Assembly: GCF_030733385.1 (NCBI RefSeq)
Contig: NZ_JASHJC010000004.1
Location: forward strand, 62,001-126,000
DNA from: Roseovarius sp. MMSF_3359
GTDB taxonomy: Bacteria > Pseudomonadota > Alphaproteobacteria > Rhodobacterales > Rhodobacteraceae
Reading direction: 5' to 3'
DNA length: 64,000 nt
Within the stretch, counting starts at the first letter, position 1. Every line of letters begins with the position of its first letter. This document shows, in pieces, positions 20,187-30,316 of this stretch. The notes beneath the pieces were generated by a model. That model did no database searches and was not told where the DNA came from. It was given only the letters and a program-made list of their open reading frames with translations. Both the position numbers and the translations under genes were made by a program.

Positions 20187-21205
20187 GCGGCCTCCGATGT
20201 GAGTTTGGCGAGGGCAGTGATCCTGTTGAGCGCAGAGCCACTGTCGATGCTCTCGGCGGCCTTGGCAACACCGGATTTTAGATCCGGCGCGGCATCGGCC
20301 ACAACCAGCGCAGCGGCGGCATTGAGCAACACCGCGTCGCGGTAAGCTCCCGGCGCGCCGTCAAGCAGGGCGCGGAACGCCGCACCGTTTTCTTCGGGCG
20401 AGCCGCCGACGATATCCTCGAACGGATGCACGGGCAGGCCGAAATCCTCGGGGTGCAGCTCGATCTCGCGAATGCTGCCATCCGCCTCCAACGCGCAGAC
20501 CCAGCTTAGCCCGGTGATGGTCAACTCGTCGGTCCCGTCGCTGCCATGCACGAGCCAGGCGCGCTCGGATCCCAATTGCCCAAGCGTTTCGGCCATGGGG
20601 CGGATCATCGCGCGCGAAAATGCGCCAGTGAGTTGCCGTTTGACCCCCGCCGGGTTGGTGAGCGGCCCGAGGATGTTGAAGATCGTGCGGGTGCCAAGCT
20701 CGGCCCGGACCGGCCCCACATGGGCCATCGCCGGGTGGTGCATGGGGGCCATCATGAAGGCGATGCCAACCTCCGACAGCGCCCGTTCGACCACGTCGGT
20801 GCCGACCATGACATTGACGCCCATCTGACCAAGCGCATCCGCGGCGCCGGATTTGGACGACAGGTTGCGGTTGCCGTGCTTGGCAACCGGTACACCCGCG
20901 CCCGCGACCACGAAGGCGGTGGCGGTCGAGATGTTGAGCGTGCCTTTGCCGTCCCCGCCGGTGCCAACGATGTCCATTGCGCCCGCAGGGCCGTTGACCT
21001 TGTTGCACTTGGCGCGCATGACGGCGGCGGCGGCGGCATATTCATCGACGGTTTCACCCCGGGTCCGCAGCGCCATCAGAAGCCCGCCAACCTGACTTGG
21101 CGTGGCCTGGCCTTCGAACAGGATGTTGAACGCAACCTCCGCCTCGTCCCGCGTGAGGGGACGGTCAGCCGCCGCGCCGATCAGGGGTTTGATATCGTCA
21201 CTCAT
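20183..21205 (-). CDS. trpD: Anthranilate phosphoribosyltransferase
   Basis: Transfers the phosphoribosyl group of PRPP to anthranilate. It is 340 residues. The glycine-rich PRPP loop [14 protein letters not shown] sits at residues 81-94, and [17 protein letters not shown] follows near 113. It overlaps trpG upstream (21202-21205) and trpC downstream by 4 bases each, indicating translational coupling through the operon. Confidence 0.96.
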   Translation of the reverse strand: MSDDIKPLIGAAADRPLTRDEAEVAFNILFEGQATPSQVGGLLMALRTRGETVDEYAAAAAVMRAKCNKVNGPAGAMDIVGTGGDGKGTLNISTATAFVVAGAGVPVAKHGNRNLSSKSGAADALGQMGVNVMVGTDVVERALSEVGIAFMMAPMHHPAMAHVGPVRAELGTRTIFNILGPLTNPAGVKRQLTGAFSRAMIRPMAETLGQLGSERAWLVHGSDGTDELTITGLSWVCALEADGSIREIELHPEDFGLPVHPFEDIVGGSPEENGAAFRALLDGAPGAYRDAVLLNAAAALVVADAAPDLKSGVAKAAESIDSGSALNRITALAKLTSEAA

Positions 21206-21783
21206 GCAGGAACCTTCATGGTGTCGAGGAAATTCTTCAAAAGCGCGTGGCCATGTTCGGAGGCGATGGATTCGGGGTGGAACTGCACGCCGTGGATCGG
21301 CAATTCGCGGTGGCGCAGGCCCATGATCGTGCCGTCCTCAAGCTCGGCATTGATCTCAAGACTGTCGGGAAAGCTGTCGCGTTCCACCACAAGCGAGTGA
21401 TAGCGCGTGGCCTCAAATGGCGAAGGCAGGCCGGCAAAAACACCGGTGGCCTGGTGGTGCATGATGCCCATCTTGCCATGCACGATCTCGGAATGGCGGA
21501 TTACGGTGCCGCCAAAGCTCTGACCGATGGCCTGATGCCCGAGGCAGACGCCAAGAAGCGGCGTCCTGGTCTCGGCCGCGGCCTCCACCAGCGCGAGGCA
21601 GATGCCCGCCTGATCCGGGTCGCAGGGGCCGGGGCTTAAGAGGATACCGGCGGGGTTCAGGGCCATCGCTTCCTGCACGTTGAGCGCATCATTGCGGTGC
21701 ACGACAACATCCGCCCCCAACTCGCCCACGTAATGCACGAGGTTATAGGTGAAACTGTCGTAGTTATCGATCAAGAGCAGCAT
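21202..21783 (-). CDS. trpG: Anthranilate synthase component II (glutamine amidotransferase)
   Basis: Supplies ammonia from glutamine to TrpE. It is 193 residues, a class I glutamine amidotransferase with catalytic C80 (GVCLGHQ), H169 and E171 (FHPES). Such subunits sometimes also serve PabB. First gene of the trpGDC-moaC-moeA operon, divergent from the deacetylase-like gene, with a 125-base shared upstream region. trpE is separate, at 24242-25753. Confidence 0.95.
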   Translation of the reverse strand: MLLLIDNYDSFTYNLVHYVGELGADVVVHRNDALNVQEAMALNPAGILLSPGPCDPDQAGICLALVEAAAETRTPLLGVCLGHQAIGQSFGGTVIRHSEIVHGKMGIMHHQATGVFAGLPSPFEATRYHSLVVERDSFPDSLEINAELEDGTIMGLRHRELPIHGVQFHPESIASEHGHALLKNFLDTMKVPA

Positions 21784-21908
21784 CTTGCCAGTCCTTGCTT
21801 TTGGGGGGCTGGAGGCCCCATATAGGGTCGCGCTATACTTGTTCAGTCTTGCAAGGCAGCGTCAAGGGGCGCAAAGCTGGGAAAAAGGCAAATAGAGGGG
21901 CAAAGGCA

Positions 21909-23612
21909 GTGGCACGGGGAACTTTATCAGGCGCGGTCACAGGATTGGTGGTATCGGCCTTGGCTGTTGGCACCGCATCGGTGATGACCGAGGTGCCAGG
22001 CGCGGGAGCGCCGGAGGCAACCGCGATCGAAGTACCTGCCGGATCGGAATTCAACCAGGCCCGGGACGACACCGAAGCAACCTTGCCCGAGGCCGAGGCC
22101 ACGACCGATGCCGCCGAGGTGGCCCGTGTCGAGCCGCCCCAGCCCGATGACCTGAGCCTGATCGACACCGATGACACCGAAAGCGCCGCGCAGCCGGAGA
22201 CCGGTGATACGGAGGTGGCATTGAACGCCCCCGCCGCCGATGAAAGCGCCCCGGGTATTGCCGCCGACAGCGATGCACCGGTTCAGCCGACCCCGCAGGC
22301 TGAGGCGCCCGCGGCCCCGGCAATTGAAGAAGAGCTGTCGATTTCCACCGAACCGGCCCAGCCCGCCTTGCCCGATGTCTCCGAAGAGGATACCGGCTTT
22401 GCCACCCCGTCCGAGCCGGAGCAGGCGCCGCCCGCCGAGGAGACTGCCGACACATCAAACACGGCCGAAGAGCCAACCATCGAGGTGCCGGAAGAGCCCG
22501 AGGTAGCGGTGATCGAGCCCACCCCAACGGCCGAGCCGGAGCCTGAACCCGTTGCCGAGGCAACAACGGACACAACCGCCGATGCCGGAGAAAGCGGTGA
22601 TGTGGCCACGGAAGACACCACAGAAGAGACCGCGGAAGAAAACGCCGAGACCGTCGAGGTGCAGGACAGCGTCGTCGCCCCCAGCCTGCCGGTGATCGAG
22701 GTTCCTGACGCCTCACCTGACGAGGTGCCTGCAACGCCCGAGCCGCCCGCCGCTCCCGAAGAGGAACTGGCCGCGCTGGCCGAACCTGAGGAACCTTCGG
22801 GCACAATCGACGACATTGCGCCGAACGTGACGACGGACCGCCTGCCGTCGGTCACCGATGAGCCGGAGCCGTCTGAGGAAGACACCGCCGTTGCCGCCGA
22901 TCCCGATGCCGCCGAGCCCGCACCCGCCAATGACAGCCTGCCGCCGATCCAACGGTTCGCCACCGTCTTTGAAAACCCGAGTGAAAAGCCGCTGATGTCG
23001 ATCGTGCTGATCGACGACGGCAGCAGCCCCATAGGTCTCGATGCGCTCAACAGCTTTCCCTATCCGCTGAGTTTCGCGGTGGATACCGGTTGGGACGGCG
23101 CAGGCGCGGCGATGCAGAGATACCGCGATGCGGGCTTTGAAGTGCTGGCCATGATCAACCTGCCTGAAGGTCAGGGCGCGAGTGACACCGAAGTGTCGAT
23201 GCAGACCTACCTTGAACGTGTCCCGGAGGCCGTCGCGGTGATGGAAGGGGACGGCAGTGGGCTGCAGGCCGGGCGCGAAGCGAGCGAACAACTGGCGCAG
23301 ATCCTGCGCGATACCGGCCACGGGGCAGTGCTGTTCCCCAACGGTCTCAACACCGCGCAAAAACTCATCGCACGCGAAGGCGTGCCCTCGGCTAGCGTGT
23401 TCCGCGACTTTGATGCCAAGGGGCAGAACGCCACCGTCATCCGCCGGTTCCTGGACCAGGCCGCGTTTCGCGCCGGACAGGAAGAGAAGGGCGTCATCAT
23501 GGTGGGTCGCCTGCGCGCCGACACGATCAGTGCGCTGTTGCTCTGGGGCCTGCAGGACCGCGCAGGCCGGGTGGCGATTGCGCCTGTGTCGGCGGTTCTG
23601 ACCGCGGAGTAA
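21909..23612 (+). CDS. Divergent polysaccharide deacetylase family protein with long acidic linker
   Basis: About 567 residues. The N-terminus has one membrane anchor (GAVTGLVVSALAVGTASVM). Roughly 320 residues follow that are almost only Ala, Pro, Glu, Asp, Thr and Val, which would be disordered. The last 220 or so residues resemble the divergent polysaccharide deacetylase family (SIVLIDDGSSPIGLDAL, then PLSFAVDTGWDGAGAAMQRY). The full zinc-binding triad of classical NodB enzymes is not evident. I chose GTG 21909 because GAGGGG lies 8 bases before it; the frame is open back to 21795 without such a site. Probably anchored in the inner membrane and facing the periplasm. Confidence 0.78.
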   Translation: MARGTLSGAVTGLVVSALAVGTASVMTEVPGAGAPEATAIEVPAGSEFNQARDDTEATLPEAEATTDAAEVARVEPPQPDDLSLIDTDDTESAAQPETGDTEVALNAPAADESAPGIAADSDAPVQPTPQAEAPAAPAIEEELSISTEPAQPALPDVSEEDTGFATPSEPEQAPPAEETADTSNTAEEPTIEVPEEPEVAVIEPTPTAEPEPEPVAEATTDTTADAGESGDVATEDTTEETAEENAETVEVQDSVVAPSLPVIEVPDASPDEVPATPEPPAAPEEELAALAEPEEPSGTIDDIAPNVTTDRLPSVTDEPEPSEEDTAVAADPDAAEPAPANDSLPPIQRFATVFENPSEKPLMSIVLIDDGSSPIGLDALNSFPYPLSFAVDTGWDGAGAAMQRYRDAGFEVLAMINLPEGQGASDTEVSMQTYLERVPEAVAVMEGDGSGLQAGREASEQLAQILRDTGHGAVLFPNGLNTAQKLIAREGVPSASVFRDFDAKGQNATVIRRFLDQAAFRAGQEEKGVIMVGRLRADTISALLLWGLQDRAGRVAIAPVSAVLTAE

Positions 23613-23628
23613 GACATCTGGTGACCCC

Positions 23629-23685
23629 GTCCCGGGCTTGACCCGGGACCTCTTGGCGGCGGAGGCCCCGGGGTCAAGCCCGGGG
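23629..23685. repeat. Composite double-palindrome element at the 3' end of rluE
   Basis: Hairpin 1 at 23629-23649 (arms GTCCCGGG/CCCGGGAC around CTTGA) and hairpin 2 at 23666-23685 (arms CCCCGGG/CCCGGGG, loop region TCAAG) are joined by CCTC...GAGG. The layout matches the element at 11746-11806. Hairpin 2 overlaps the end of the rluE reading frame, whose TGA stop (23674-23676, minus strand) is part of the repeat. It lies between convergent genes and could terminate both. Confidence 0.85.
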
Positions 23686-24234
23686 CGGCACGGCCTGCCG
23701 CCATTCACCTGGCGCGATACCTTCTACGCACCAGTTTCCCACGCGCCAGCGGACGAGGCGGAGGGTCGGGTGGCCGACATGCGCGGTCATGCGGCGGACC
23801 TGACGGTTGCGGCCTTCGGAAATGGTGATCTCGAGCCAGCAATCCGGGACGGATTTGCGAAAGCGCACCGGCGGGGTGCGGGGCCAGAGGTCGGGCGGGT
23901 CGATCCGGCGGAGTTTCGCGGGGCGGGTGGGACCGTCTTTCAGCGTCACCCCCGCGCGCAAAGCCTGAAGGGCTGCGTCATCGGGCAGGCCCTCGACCTG
24001 CACCAGGTAGGTCTTGCGCATCTTGTGGCGCGGATTGGCGATGCGGGCCTGCAGCTTGCCATCGTCCGTGAGGATCATCAGCCCCTCGCTGTCGCGATCC
24101 AGCCGCCCGGCGGGATAGACGCCCGGTACGTCGATGTAATCCAAGAGTGTCGAGCGCGGGCTGTCCTCAGAGCCCCTGTCGGTGAATTGCGACAGGACGC
24201 CGAAGGGTTTGTTGAAGAGGATCAGGCGAGCCAT
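23674..24234 (-). CDS. rluE: RluE/RsuA-family 23S rRNA pseudouridine synthase
   Basis: Small rRNA pseudouridine synthase, 186 residues, with no S4 domain, like RluE. It opens with [17 protein letters not shown], and the catalytic Asp is D46 in [23 protein letters not shown] is the family's C-terminal motif. I place the start at 24234, where homologues begin, just 7 bases after the trpE stop; the frame extends upstream only as a shadow inside trpE. The last codons (PPRA) and stop come from the palindromic repeat. Confidence 0.9.
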   Translation of the reverse strand: MARLILFNKPFGVLSQFTDRGSEDSPRSTLLDYIDVPGVYPAGRLDRDSEGLMILTDDGKLQARIANPRHKMRKTYLVQVEGLPDDAALQALRAGVTLKDGPTRPAKLRRIDPPDLWPRTPPVRFRKSVPDCWLEITISEGRNRQVRRMTAHVGHPTLRLVRWRVGNWCVEGIAPGEWRQAVPPRA

Positions 24235-24241
24235 CGGCGCC

Positions 24242-25753
24242 TCAGGAATTGCCATTCCCGGTGAAGCGCGCCGCGTCGGCGGCGGCACGGCGGATGGCGT
24301 TCGATTTATGGACGGTTTCCATATACTCCGCCTCCGGATCGCTGTCATAGACCACGCCGCCCCCGGCCTGAATATAAAGGTTTTCATCTTTCACCACCGC
24401 CGTGCGCAGGGCGATGCAGACGTCCATATCCCCGTTCGCGCTGAAATACCCGACCCCGCCGCCATAGACGCCGCGTTTTTCCGGCTCCAGCTCGTCGATG
24501 ATCTCCATCGCGCGGACCTTGGGCGCGCCCGAGACAGTCCCCGCAGGCAAGCCCGCCAGAAGCGCGCTCAGCGCATCCTGATCCTCGGCCAGCTCGCCCA
24601 CCACGTTCGACACGATGTGCATCACGTGGCTGTAGCGTTCGATAATGAACTCCTCGGTCGGGCGGACGGTGCCGATCTTGCTCACGCGACCGGTATCGTT
24701 GCGCCCGAGGTCGAGCAGCATCAGGTGTTCGGCCAACTCCTTGGCGTCGGCCAGCAGGCTTTCCTCGTGGGCGCGGTCCTCTTCCGGGGTCGCCCCGCGC
24801 GGACGGGTGCCGGCGATGGGGCGGATTGTGACCTCGTTGCCAAAGACCCGCACCAGGATTTCGGGGCTGGCGCCCACCACCTGGAAACCGCCGAAGTTGA
24901 AATAGAACATGAAGGGCGACGGGTTGGTGCGCCTCAGCGAGCGGTAAAGCGCGAAGGGCGGTTGCCGGAAGGGCTGCGTCCAGCGTTGGCTTGGCACGAC
25001 CTGGAAGATATCGCCCGCACGGATATACTCCTTGGCGGTCTCAACGGCCTCTTTGTAGCCCTCGCGGGTGAAGTTCGAAACCGGCGGCGCGTCCTCATGC
25101 GCCTCGCCCAGGTCGCGGGCCTGCTGGGGCAGGGCGCGTTCGAGGTCGCGCACCGCATCCATGACACGCTCGGCGGCCTGGGCATATGCAGCCCGCGCGC
25201 TCAACCCGGAATGGGTCCAGGCGGGCGAAACCACGATGACCTCACCCTTGACACCATCGAGCACCGCGATGACCGAGGGGCGCAACATCACCGCATCGGG
25301 CAGGCCAAGCGGATCGGGGTTCACATCCGGCAGATGTTCGACCAGCCGGATCATGTCGTAGCCCAGATACCCGAAAAGCCCCGCGCTGGCGGCGGGCAAC
25401 CCATCGGGCAGATCAATACTGCACTCACCGATCAGGGCGCGCAGATTGTCGAGCGGATGGCCGTCCTGGGCCTCGAACTCCGCCGGGTCAAGGCGGGCCT
25501 GCCTGTTGATGCGGCTCGCCTCGCCATGACATTGCCAGATCAGGTCAGGCTTCATGCCGATGATCGAATAGCGCCCGCGCACCTCGCCGCCGGTCACGGA
25601 TTCGAGCACGAACGCATCGCGCGCCGCCCCCGTGAGCTTCAGCATCAGCGAAACGGGCGTGTCCAGATCGGCCGCAAGCCGGGCATAGACAACCTGGTTG
25701 CGTCCGGCGTCGTAACCCTCGGCGAAGGCGTCGAAACTTGGGGTCAGGTCCAC
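24242..25753 (-). CDS. trpE: Anthranilate synthase component I
   Basis: Chorismate to anthranilate, with ammonia from TrpG. It is 503 residues. The N-terminal domain holds the feedback region (about 38-60, [13 protein letters not shown]... LESV). The catalytic chorismate-binding domain covers about 235-500, with [25 protein letters not shown] and LGRNDTGRV. It lies 13 bases after ppiD and 7 before rluE, so it belongs to a ppiD-trpE-rluE transcript and is not in the trpGDC operon. I see no leader peptide or attenuator directly upstream because ppiD occupies that space. Confidence 0.96.
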   Translation of the reverse strand: MDLTPSFDAFAEGYDAGRNQVVYARLAADLDTPVSLMLKLTGAARDAFVLESVTGGEVRGRYSIIGMKPDLIWQCHGEASRINRQARLDPAEFEAQDGHPLDNLRALIGECSIDLPDGLPAASAGLFGYLGYDMIRLVEHLPDVNPDPLGLPDAVMLRPSVIAVLDGVKGEVIVVSPAWTHSGLSARAAYAQAAERVMDAVRDLERALPQQARDLGEAHEDAPPVSNFTREGYKEAVETAKEYIRAGDIFQVVPSQRWTQPFRQPPFALYRSLRRTNPSPFMFYFNFGGFQVVGASPEILVRVFGNEVTIRPIAGTRPRGATPEEDRAHEESLLADAKELAEHLMLLDLGRNDTGRVSKIGTVRPTEEFIIERYSHVMHIVSNVVGELAEDQDALSALLAGLPAGTVSGAPKVRAMEIIDELEPEKRGVYGGGVGYFSANGDMDVCIALRTAVVKDENLYIQAGGGVVYDSDPEAEYMETVHKSNAIRRAAADAARFTGNGNS

Positions 25754-25766
25754 TGGCGCGCCTTTC

Positions 25767-27608
25767 CTACTGGAAGTTCGAGTGTACGGCGTTCAGCGCC
25801 TGCTGATTGATCTCGATGCCGGCCCGGGTGCGAATGTCGTTGGCAAGGATCTGGTAAAGATCCTGCGCGATGCTGCCCGCGGTCTGCTCCTGGATGCTTT
25901 GGCGCAGGGTGGCAAGATCGGGGTCGGTCGCGTCCGGTTTGCGCACATCGTCAAGCCGCAGCACGAAAAGCCGCCCGCCGCCCTGGATCAGTTCAACATC
26001 GCCCTTGGCCATGCCATAGACCACCTCGACAAACTCGGGCGGCACGTCCTCCTGGAACCCGCGGCGTGACAGGCCTTGGGCTGATTGCGCCTCCATCCCC
26101 AGATCTTCGAAGGATGTCCCCTCGGTCAGCTGGGCGGCCTGTGCCTGCACTTGCGAGTTCAGGGCTTTCTCGACCTCTTCGCGGCGCCAGGCGTCTTCGA
26201 CCTCCGTACGGACCTGCTCCAACGGTTGCAGCGTCGGCGGCACCACCTCGTCGAGCCGCATCGCAAAGATGCCGCCATCCTCCAATTGCGCCACGTCTGG
26301 ATAATCCTCCGCAGTGATCGCACCCGCGGCCTGGCGGAAGGCGTCATAGGCGGCGATGCCGTCAGTCACACCCACATGCCAGTCGATCTGCCCCAGGACC
26401 ATCTCGGTCTCTTCGGCCAGATCTTCGATCGTGGCGCCCCCGGCCAGAAGGTCATCAACTCCTTCGATCTGGCCATCCACCACGCGGCGGGCACGGTCGC
26501 CTGCAATCTCGTCGCGCAGCTCGGGCAGGGCCTGCTCAAACGTCGTCTCGCGCGCGGCCAGAATGGCGTTCACGCGGAAAAGGGCGGGGCCGATCGGGCT
26601 TTCGAGCGGGCCGACGATATCCCCGGCCTCGGCGGCGAATACCGCGTCACCGGCAGCTTCGAGTTCGATCTTCTGCACATCGCCCAGGTCAATGTCGGCC
26701 AGCGCTAGGCCGCGCTCCTCGACCAGTGCCTCGAAGGTCGCCTCACCGCTGTTGATCCGCTCAAGGGCTGCCGTGGCACTTGCATCATCGGCAAAGGCCA
26801 GCCGCTCGACCAGACGCCGCTCGGGCTGGATATACTCCGCCGCGCGGTCGTCATAGGCGGCGCGCAGGGTGTCTTCATCGACCTCGACGGTGTCGATGAT
26901 CATGTCCGGCGTCATCCACGCATAGGTCAGGCGCTTGGTCTCGGGCGTCGTGAAGGCGGCGGCATTCTCTTCGTGATAGGCGCGCAGGTCGTCGTCCGTC
27001 GGCACCGGCAACCCGGTCGCCAGATCGTCACGGGTCAGAACCGCCCAAGTGATGTCACGCTCTTCGGCCAGGAAGTTGAGCAGGGTATCGGTGTAGGCAT
27101 CCGGCGCGTTTACCCCGCCCAGAACGGCGTTTTGCAGGATCGAGCTTGCTTCCTGCGAGCGCAAACCATCTTCGAACTCGGCCTCGTTGCTGCCTGCCTG
27201 TTCCAGGGCAAAGCTGTACGCTTCGCGGTCAAACGTGCCATCGGCGCGTTGAAACGCCTCGATTTCAGTGATCCGCTGGCGCAGGTTGCCATCGCCCATC
27301 GAGATCCCGAGGCGGCGGGTTTCCTCTTCAAGCGCGGTGATCGCGACCAGTTGCGACAGCACGGCGGCGTCAAGGCCCGCTTCCTGAGCCTGGGCAAAGC
27401 TCACGGGCCCGCCGACCTGGGTTTCCAGCGCACGGATCTGATTTTGCAGAGTGCGGGCATAGTCGTTCAACCCGATCTCGGTCTCGCCCACCGATCCAAC
27501 GCTGCGCACGGAGCCTGAAAGGTTCGTCACGCCAAAGCCGCCGAGACCCAGGATGAGCAGGCCCATCAGGATCCAGACCAGTGATTTTGAGATACCTTTA
27601 CCCGCCAT
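25767..27608 (-). CDS. ppiD: Membrane-anchored peptidyl-prolyl isomerase (PpiD/SurA-N type)
   Basis: Periplasmic folding factor, 613 residues. It has one N-terminal anchor (about 10-28, LVWILMGLLILGLGGFGV), a SurA-like chaperone region (about 35-230), a parvulin-like PPIase region (about 260-360, poorly conserved), then a second chaperone-like part. Such PpiD-type proteins help outer-membrane and secreted proteins leave the Sec translocon. Its stop lies 13 bases before trpE. Isomerase activity is uncertain because the core parvulin residues are not clear by eye. Confidence 0.88.
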   Translation of the reverse strand: MAGKGISKSLVWILMGLLILGLGGFGVTNLSGSVRSVGSVGETEIGLNDYARTLQNQIRALETQVGGPVSFAQAQEAGLDAAVLSQLVAITALEEETRRLGISMGDGNLRQRITEIEAFQRADGTFDREAYSFALEQAGSNEAEFEDGLRSQEASSILQNAVLGGVNAPDAYTDTLLNFLAEERDITWAVLTRDDLATGLPVPTDDDLRAYHEENAAAFTTPETKRLTYAWMTPDMIIDTVEVDEDTLRAAYDDRAAEYIQPERRLVERLAFADDASATAALERINSGEATFEALVEERGLALADIDLGDVQKIELEAAGDAVFAAEAGDIVGPLESPIGPALFRVNAILAARETTFEQALPELRDEIAGDRARRVVDGQIEGVDDLLAGGATIEDLAEETEMVLGQIDWHVGVTDGIAAYDAFRQAAGAITAEDYPDVAQLEDGGIFAMRLDEVVPPTLQPLEQVRTEVEDAWRREEVEKALNSQVQAQAAQLTEGTSFEDLGMEAQSAQGLSRRGFQEDVPPEFVEVVYGMAKGDVELIQGGGRLFVLRLDDVRKPDATDPDLATLRQSIQEQTAGSIAQDLYQILANDIRTRAGIEINQQALNAVHSNFQ

Positions 27609-27654
27609 GACGCCTTCTTTTCATACCTGAGGATGTGATTTTCTTCGCGACTGT

Positions 27655-28857
27655 CTACGCGCTGGCCGCAGGAGGGGCAAGGGGCCAGTCCAGTGCCTCC
27701 AGCCGTTCAAAGAGCTGACCGATCCCGGCGCGATCCACATTGGCGAACGCGACCCGCATCTGCCGCGCGCCGGCGGGGTCACTATCGGGCATGAACATCG
27801 TGCCCGGCAGCAGCAGCACACCGGCCTCGGCCACGAGTTTTTTGGCCAGTTCATCCGATGCCATGGCAAAGGGATGCTGCATGTAGGCGAAATAGGCGCC
27901 GCAGCCCAGCAGTTGCCACCCCTTGGCGGCGAGCCGGGGCATGTTGTCTTCGATGGCCGCGCGCCGGTCGAGGATTTCCGCACGTTCACCTGCCAGCCAT
28001 TGCGACAGGTTCTGCATCCCCCAAAGCGCCGCGATCTGGCCCAGTTGGTTGGGGCAGATCGTGACAGTATCAAGGAACTTCTCGGCTTGGGCCAACCGGT
28101 CAGGGGCCGCGACCATGGCGCCGACGCGGTGCCCGGTGAGCCGAAACGCCTTGGAGAAGGAATAAAGCTGGATAAGCGTGTCGTCCCAGTCGGGATCGGC
28201 GAAGAGGTCATGTGGCGCGCCGCTACGCGCATCGAAATCGCGATAGGTCTCATCGACGATAAGGGCAATGCCGCGCGACCGGGCGAGGTCAAAGAACGCG
28301 CGCACCAGATCGGCGGGGTATTCCACGCCGCCGGGATTGTTCGGCGTGACCAGTGAAATTGCCCGGGTGCGGTCGGTGATGAGCGCCGCGGCCTGTTCCG
28401 GATCAGGCAAGAGACCCGCACCCGCGGGCAGCGGAACCGACGTGACGCCGACCATGTCCAGCCACATTTTATGATTGAAATACCAGGGAGTTGGCAGGAT
28501 AACTTCATCCCCCTCGGCGCAGAGCGTCGCGATCATCGCGCAAAATGCCTGGTTGCAGCCCGAAGTGATGCCGACATTGGCCGCGGTGACCGTACCGCCA
28601 TAGGCCGCCGACCATTGCTGGGCCACTTCTTCGCGCAGATCGGGCATGCCGAGGACCGGCCCGTAAAGATGCGCTTCGGGCGTGTTCACCGCCGCATCGG
28701 CAATGACCTGGCGCAGCGGCTCAGGCGGCGGGTCAACCGGCGCGGCCTGGCTCACGTTGATGAGCGGGCGGTCCGGCGCAAATGTGACCCCTTCGAGCCA
28801 GCGGCGCGCCTCCATGACGGGCGGAAAGAAGGTGGTGGCGGTACGGGGTGTCACCAT
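27655..28857 (-). CDS. Class I/II pyridoxal-phosphate aminotransferase
   Basis: PLP-dependent aminotransferase of fold type I (aspartate aminotransferase superfamily), 400 residues. Motifs: GITSGCNQAFCAMI near 96-109, TPNNPGGVEYP near 169-179, IVDETYRDF, and the PLP-binding lysine in YSFSKAFRLTGHRVG near 237. Substrate cannot be assigned. It lies 46 bases upstream of ppiD and 36 bases downstream of gpt, same strand. AlaT, AspC-like and arylamino-acid roles all remain possible. Confidence 0.88.
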   Translation of the reverse strand: MVTPRTATTFFPPVMEARRWLEGVTFAPDRPLINVSQAAPVDPPPEPLRQVIADAAVNTPEAHLYGPVLGMPDLREEVAQQWSAAYGGTVTAANVGITSGCNQAFCAMIATLCAEGDEVILPTPWYFNHKMWLDMVGVTSVPLPAGAGLLPDPEQAAALITDRTRAISLVTPNNPGGVEYPADLVRAFFDLARSRGIALIVDETYRDFDARSGAPHDLFADPDWDDTLIQLYSFSKAFRLTGHRVGAMVAAPDRLAQAEKFLDTVTICPNQLGQIAALWGMQNLSQWLAGERAEILDRRAAIEDNMPRLAAKGWQLLGCGAYFAYMQHPFAMASDELAKKLVAEAGVLLLPGTMFMPDSDPAGARQMRVAFANVDRAGIGQLFERLEALDWPLAPPAASA

Positions 28858-28893
28858 GGGGGTCTCCGGTGCTGCGTGTCAGCGAATGAGGGG

Positions 28894-29412
28894 TCAGTCG
28901 ACGCCGCGATAGGGCTGGACATATTGCAGGGCCATGTCCCAGGGGAAGAAGATCCACGTGTCCTGGCTGACCGACGTGATGTAGGTATCGGTCTGTTTCT
29001 CGCCCTCGGGTTTGGCGTAGACGCAGGCGAAATGCGCCTTGGGATAATGCGAACGCACCAGTTCCAGCGTCTTGCCGCTATCGACAAGGTCATCGACGAT
29101 CAGGATGCCCTCGCCATCGCCCATCATCTCGGCATTAGGGGCCTTTAGAACCTGCGCCTCGCGCCGCTGATCGGCCTTGCCGCCGCCGGAATGGTAGGAT
29201 TTGACCGACACTGTATCGACCGTGCGGATATCGAGCTCGCGCGCGACGATCATCGCGGGGGCCATGCCGCCGCGGGTGATGGCAACAACGGCCTTCCACG
29301 ATCCATCATCCGGCCCTTGCCCGTCAAGGCGCCAGGCCAGCGCCCGCGCATCGCGGTGCAGCTGATCCCAGCTGACGTGAAAACCTTTTTCGTGGGGCAG
29401 GCGGTCGGACAT
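28894..29412 (-). CDS. gpt: Xanthine phosphoribosyltransferase
   Basis: Purine salvage: converts xanthine or guanine with PRPP to XMP or GMP. It is 172 residues. The PRPP loop is [16 protein letters not shown] near 101-116. The basic loop [14 protein letters not shown] near 71-84 and the C-terminal DTWIFFPWD (near 150) match Gpt and not Hpt. First gene of a minus run with the aminotransferase. A second purine phosphoribosyltransferase (hpt) is at 48017-48559. Confidence 0.92.
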   Translation of the reverse strand: MSDRLPHEKGFHVSWDQLHRDARALAWRLDGQGPDDGSWKAVVAITRGGMAPAMIVARELDIRTVDTVSVKSYHSGGGKADQRREAQVLKAPNAEMMGDGEGILIVDDLVDSGKTLELVRSHYPKAHFACVYAKPEGEKQTDTYITSVSQDTWIFFPWDMALQYVQPYRGVD

Positions 29413-29551
29413 CGGGGTTCCTTTGACGTGAGACAGGATTTGCGCATTGATACAGGCAGAACCGGCGCGCCAAAAGAGGCATTCGGCATTTTTGCTTTCG
29501 CACCCGCGCCCGGAGGGTTAGCGTTTGCCCCGAGGTAGCATCGGGGTCGAC

Positions 29552-30310
29552 ATGAGGCGGGTGATACGCGCGGTGGTTTTGGTGGTGATCCTGCTCGTCG
29601 GGGGTGGGGTGATCCTTGCGCGGTATTTTCCACATGCGGTGCCGGATCGCATCGCCCGACCCTTGGGTGTAGGCGGGGAGATCGAAGAGGTCCGCGCGGC
29701 TTTGACCGAGCCGCTCACGGCAGAGCTTGAGCGCAAGGGGCTGCGTTTCGGCGCGCCGGTCTTCATGCGGATATTCAAGGAAGAGGCTGAACTTGAGCTT
29801 TGGGTGCAGGGCCCCGCGCGGTTCGAGCTCTTCAAGACCTACGCGATCTGCAACTATTCCGGCGCGCTTGGTCCAAAACTGCGCGAAGGCGACCGGCAAT
29901 CGCCCGAAGGGTTCTACCGGGTCGGGCGCGGCGCGCTGAACCCGAATTCCCGGTTTCACCTCTCCTTCAACCTCGGCTTTCCGAACGCCTATGACACGGC
30001 CCATGACCGGACCGGCAGTTTCCTGATGGTCCACGGCGATTGCGTGTCGATTGGCTGCTACGCGATGACCGATGCGGCGATCGAAGAGATCTATGTGCTG
30101 GCCGAGGCGGCCTTGCGGCAGGGGCAGGGCGCGTTTGATGTGCATGCCTTTCCGTTCCGGATGAGTGACGCGCGCATGGCCCGGGCGGCGGGACATGCGT
30201 GGTTCGGGTTCTGGGAAGAGCTGAAGCCGGGCTATGACGCCTTTGAACAGAGCGGCCAGGTGCCCGAAGTGACGGCCAATGGTCGCCGGTACGAGGTCGC
30301 GGCGCGGTAG
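29552..30310 (+). CDS. L,D-transpeptidase family protein (YafK-like)
   Basis: Predicted periplasmic peptidoglycan-modifying enzyme of the YkuD fold, YafK-like subgroup, 252 residues. The N-terminus is a signal or anchor (VIRAVVLVVILLVGGGVIL, about 4-22). The catalytic motif HGDCVSIGC lies near 161-169 with the His, Ser, Gly and Cys in family positions. I start at ATG 29552 (GGGG 5 bases upstream), not the in-frame TTG 29525. YafK-like proteins include amidases that release lipoprotein from murein as well as transpeptidases, so the exact reaction is open. Confidence 0.87.
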   Translation: MRRVIRAVVLVVILLVGGGVILARYFPHAVPDRIARPLGVGGEIEEVRAALTEPLTAELERKGLRFGAPVFMRIFKEEAELELWVQGPARFELFKTYAICNYSGALGPKLREGDRQSPEGFYRVGRGALNPNSRFHLSFNLGFPNAYDTAHDRTGSFLMVHGDCVSIGCYAMTDAAIEEIYVLAEAALRQGQGAFDVHAFPFRMSDARMARAAGHAWFGFWEELKPGYDAFEQSGQVPEVTANGRRYEVAAR

Positions 30311-30316
30311 CCGGTG

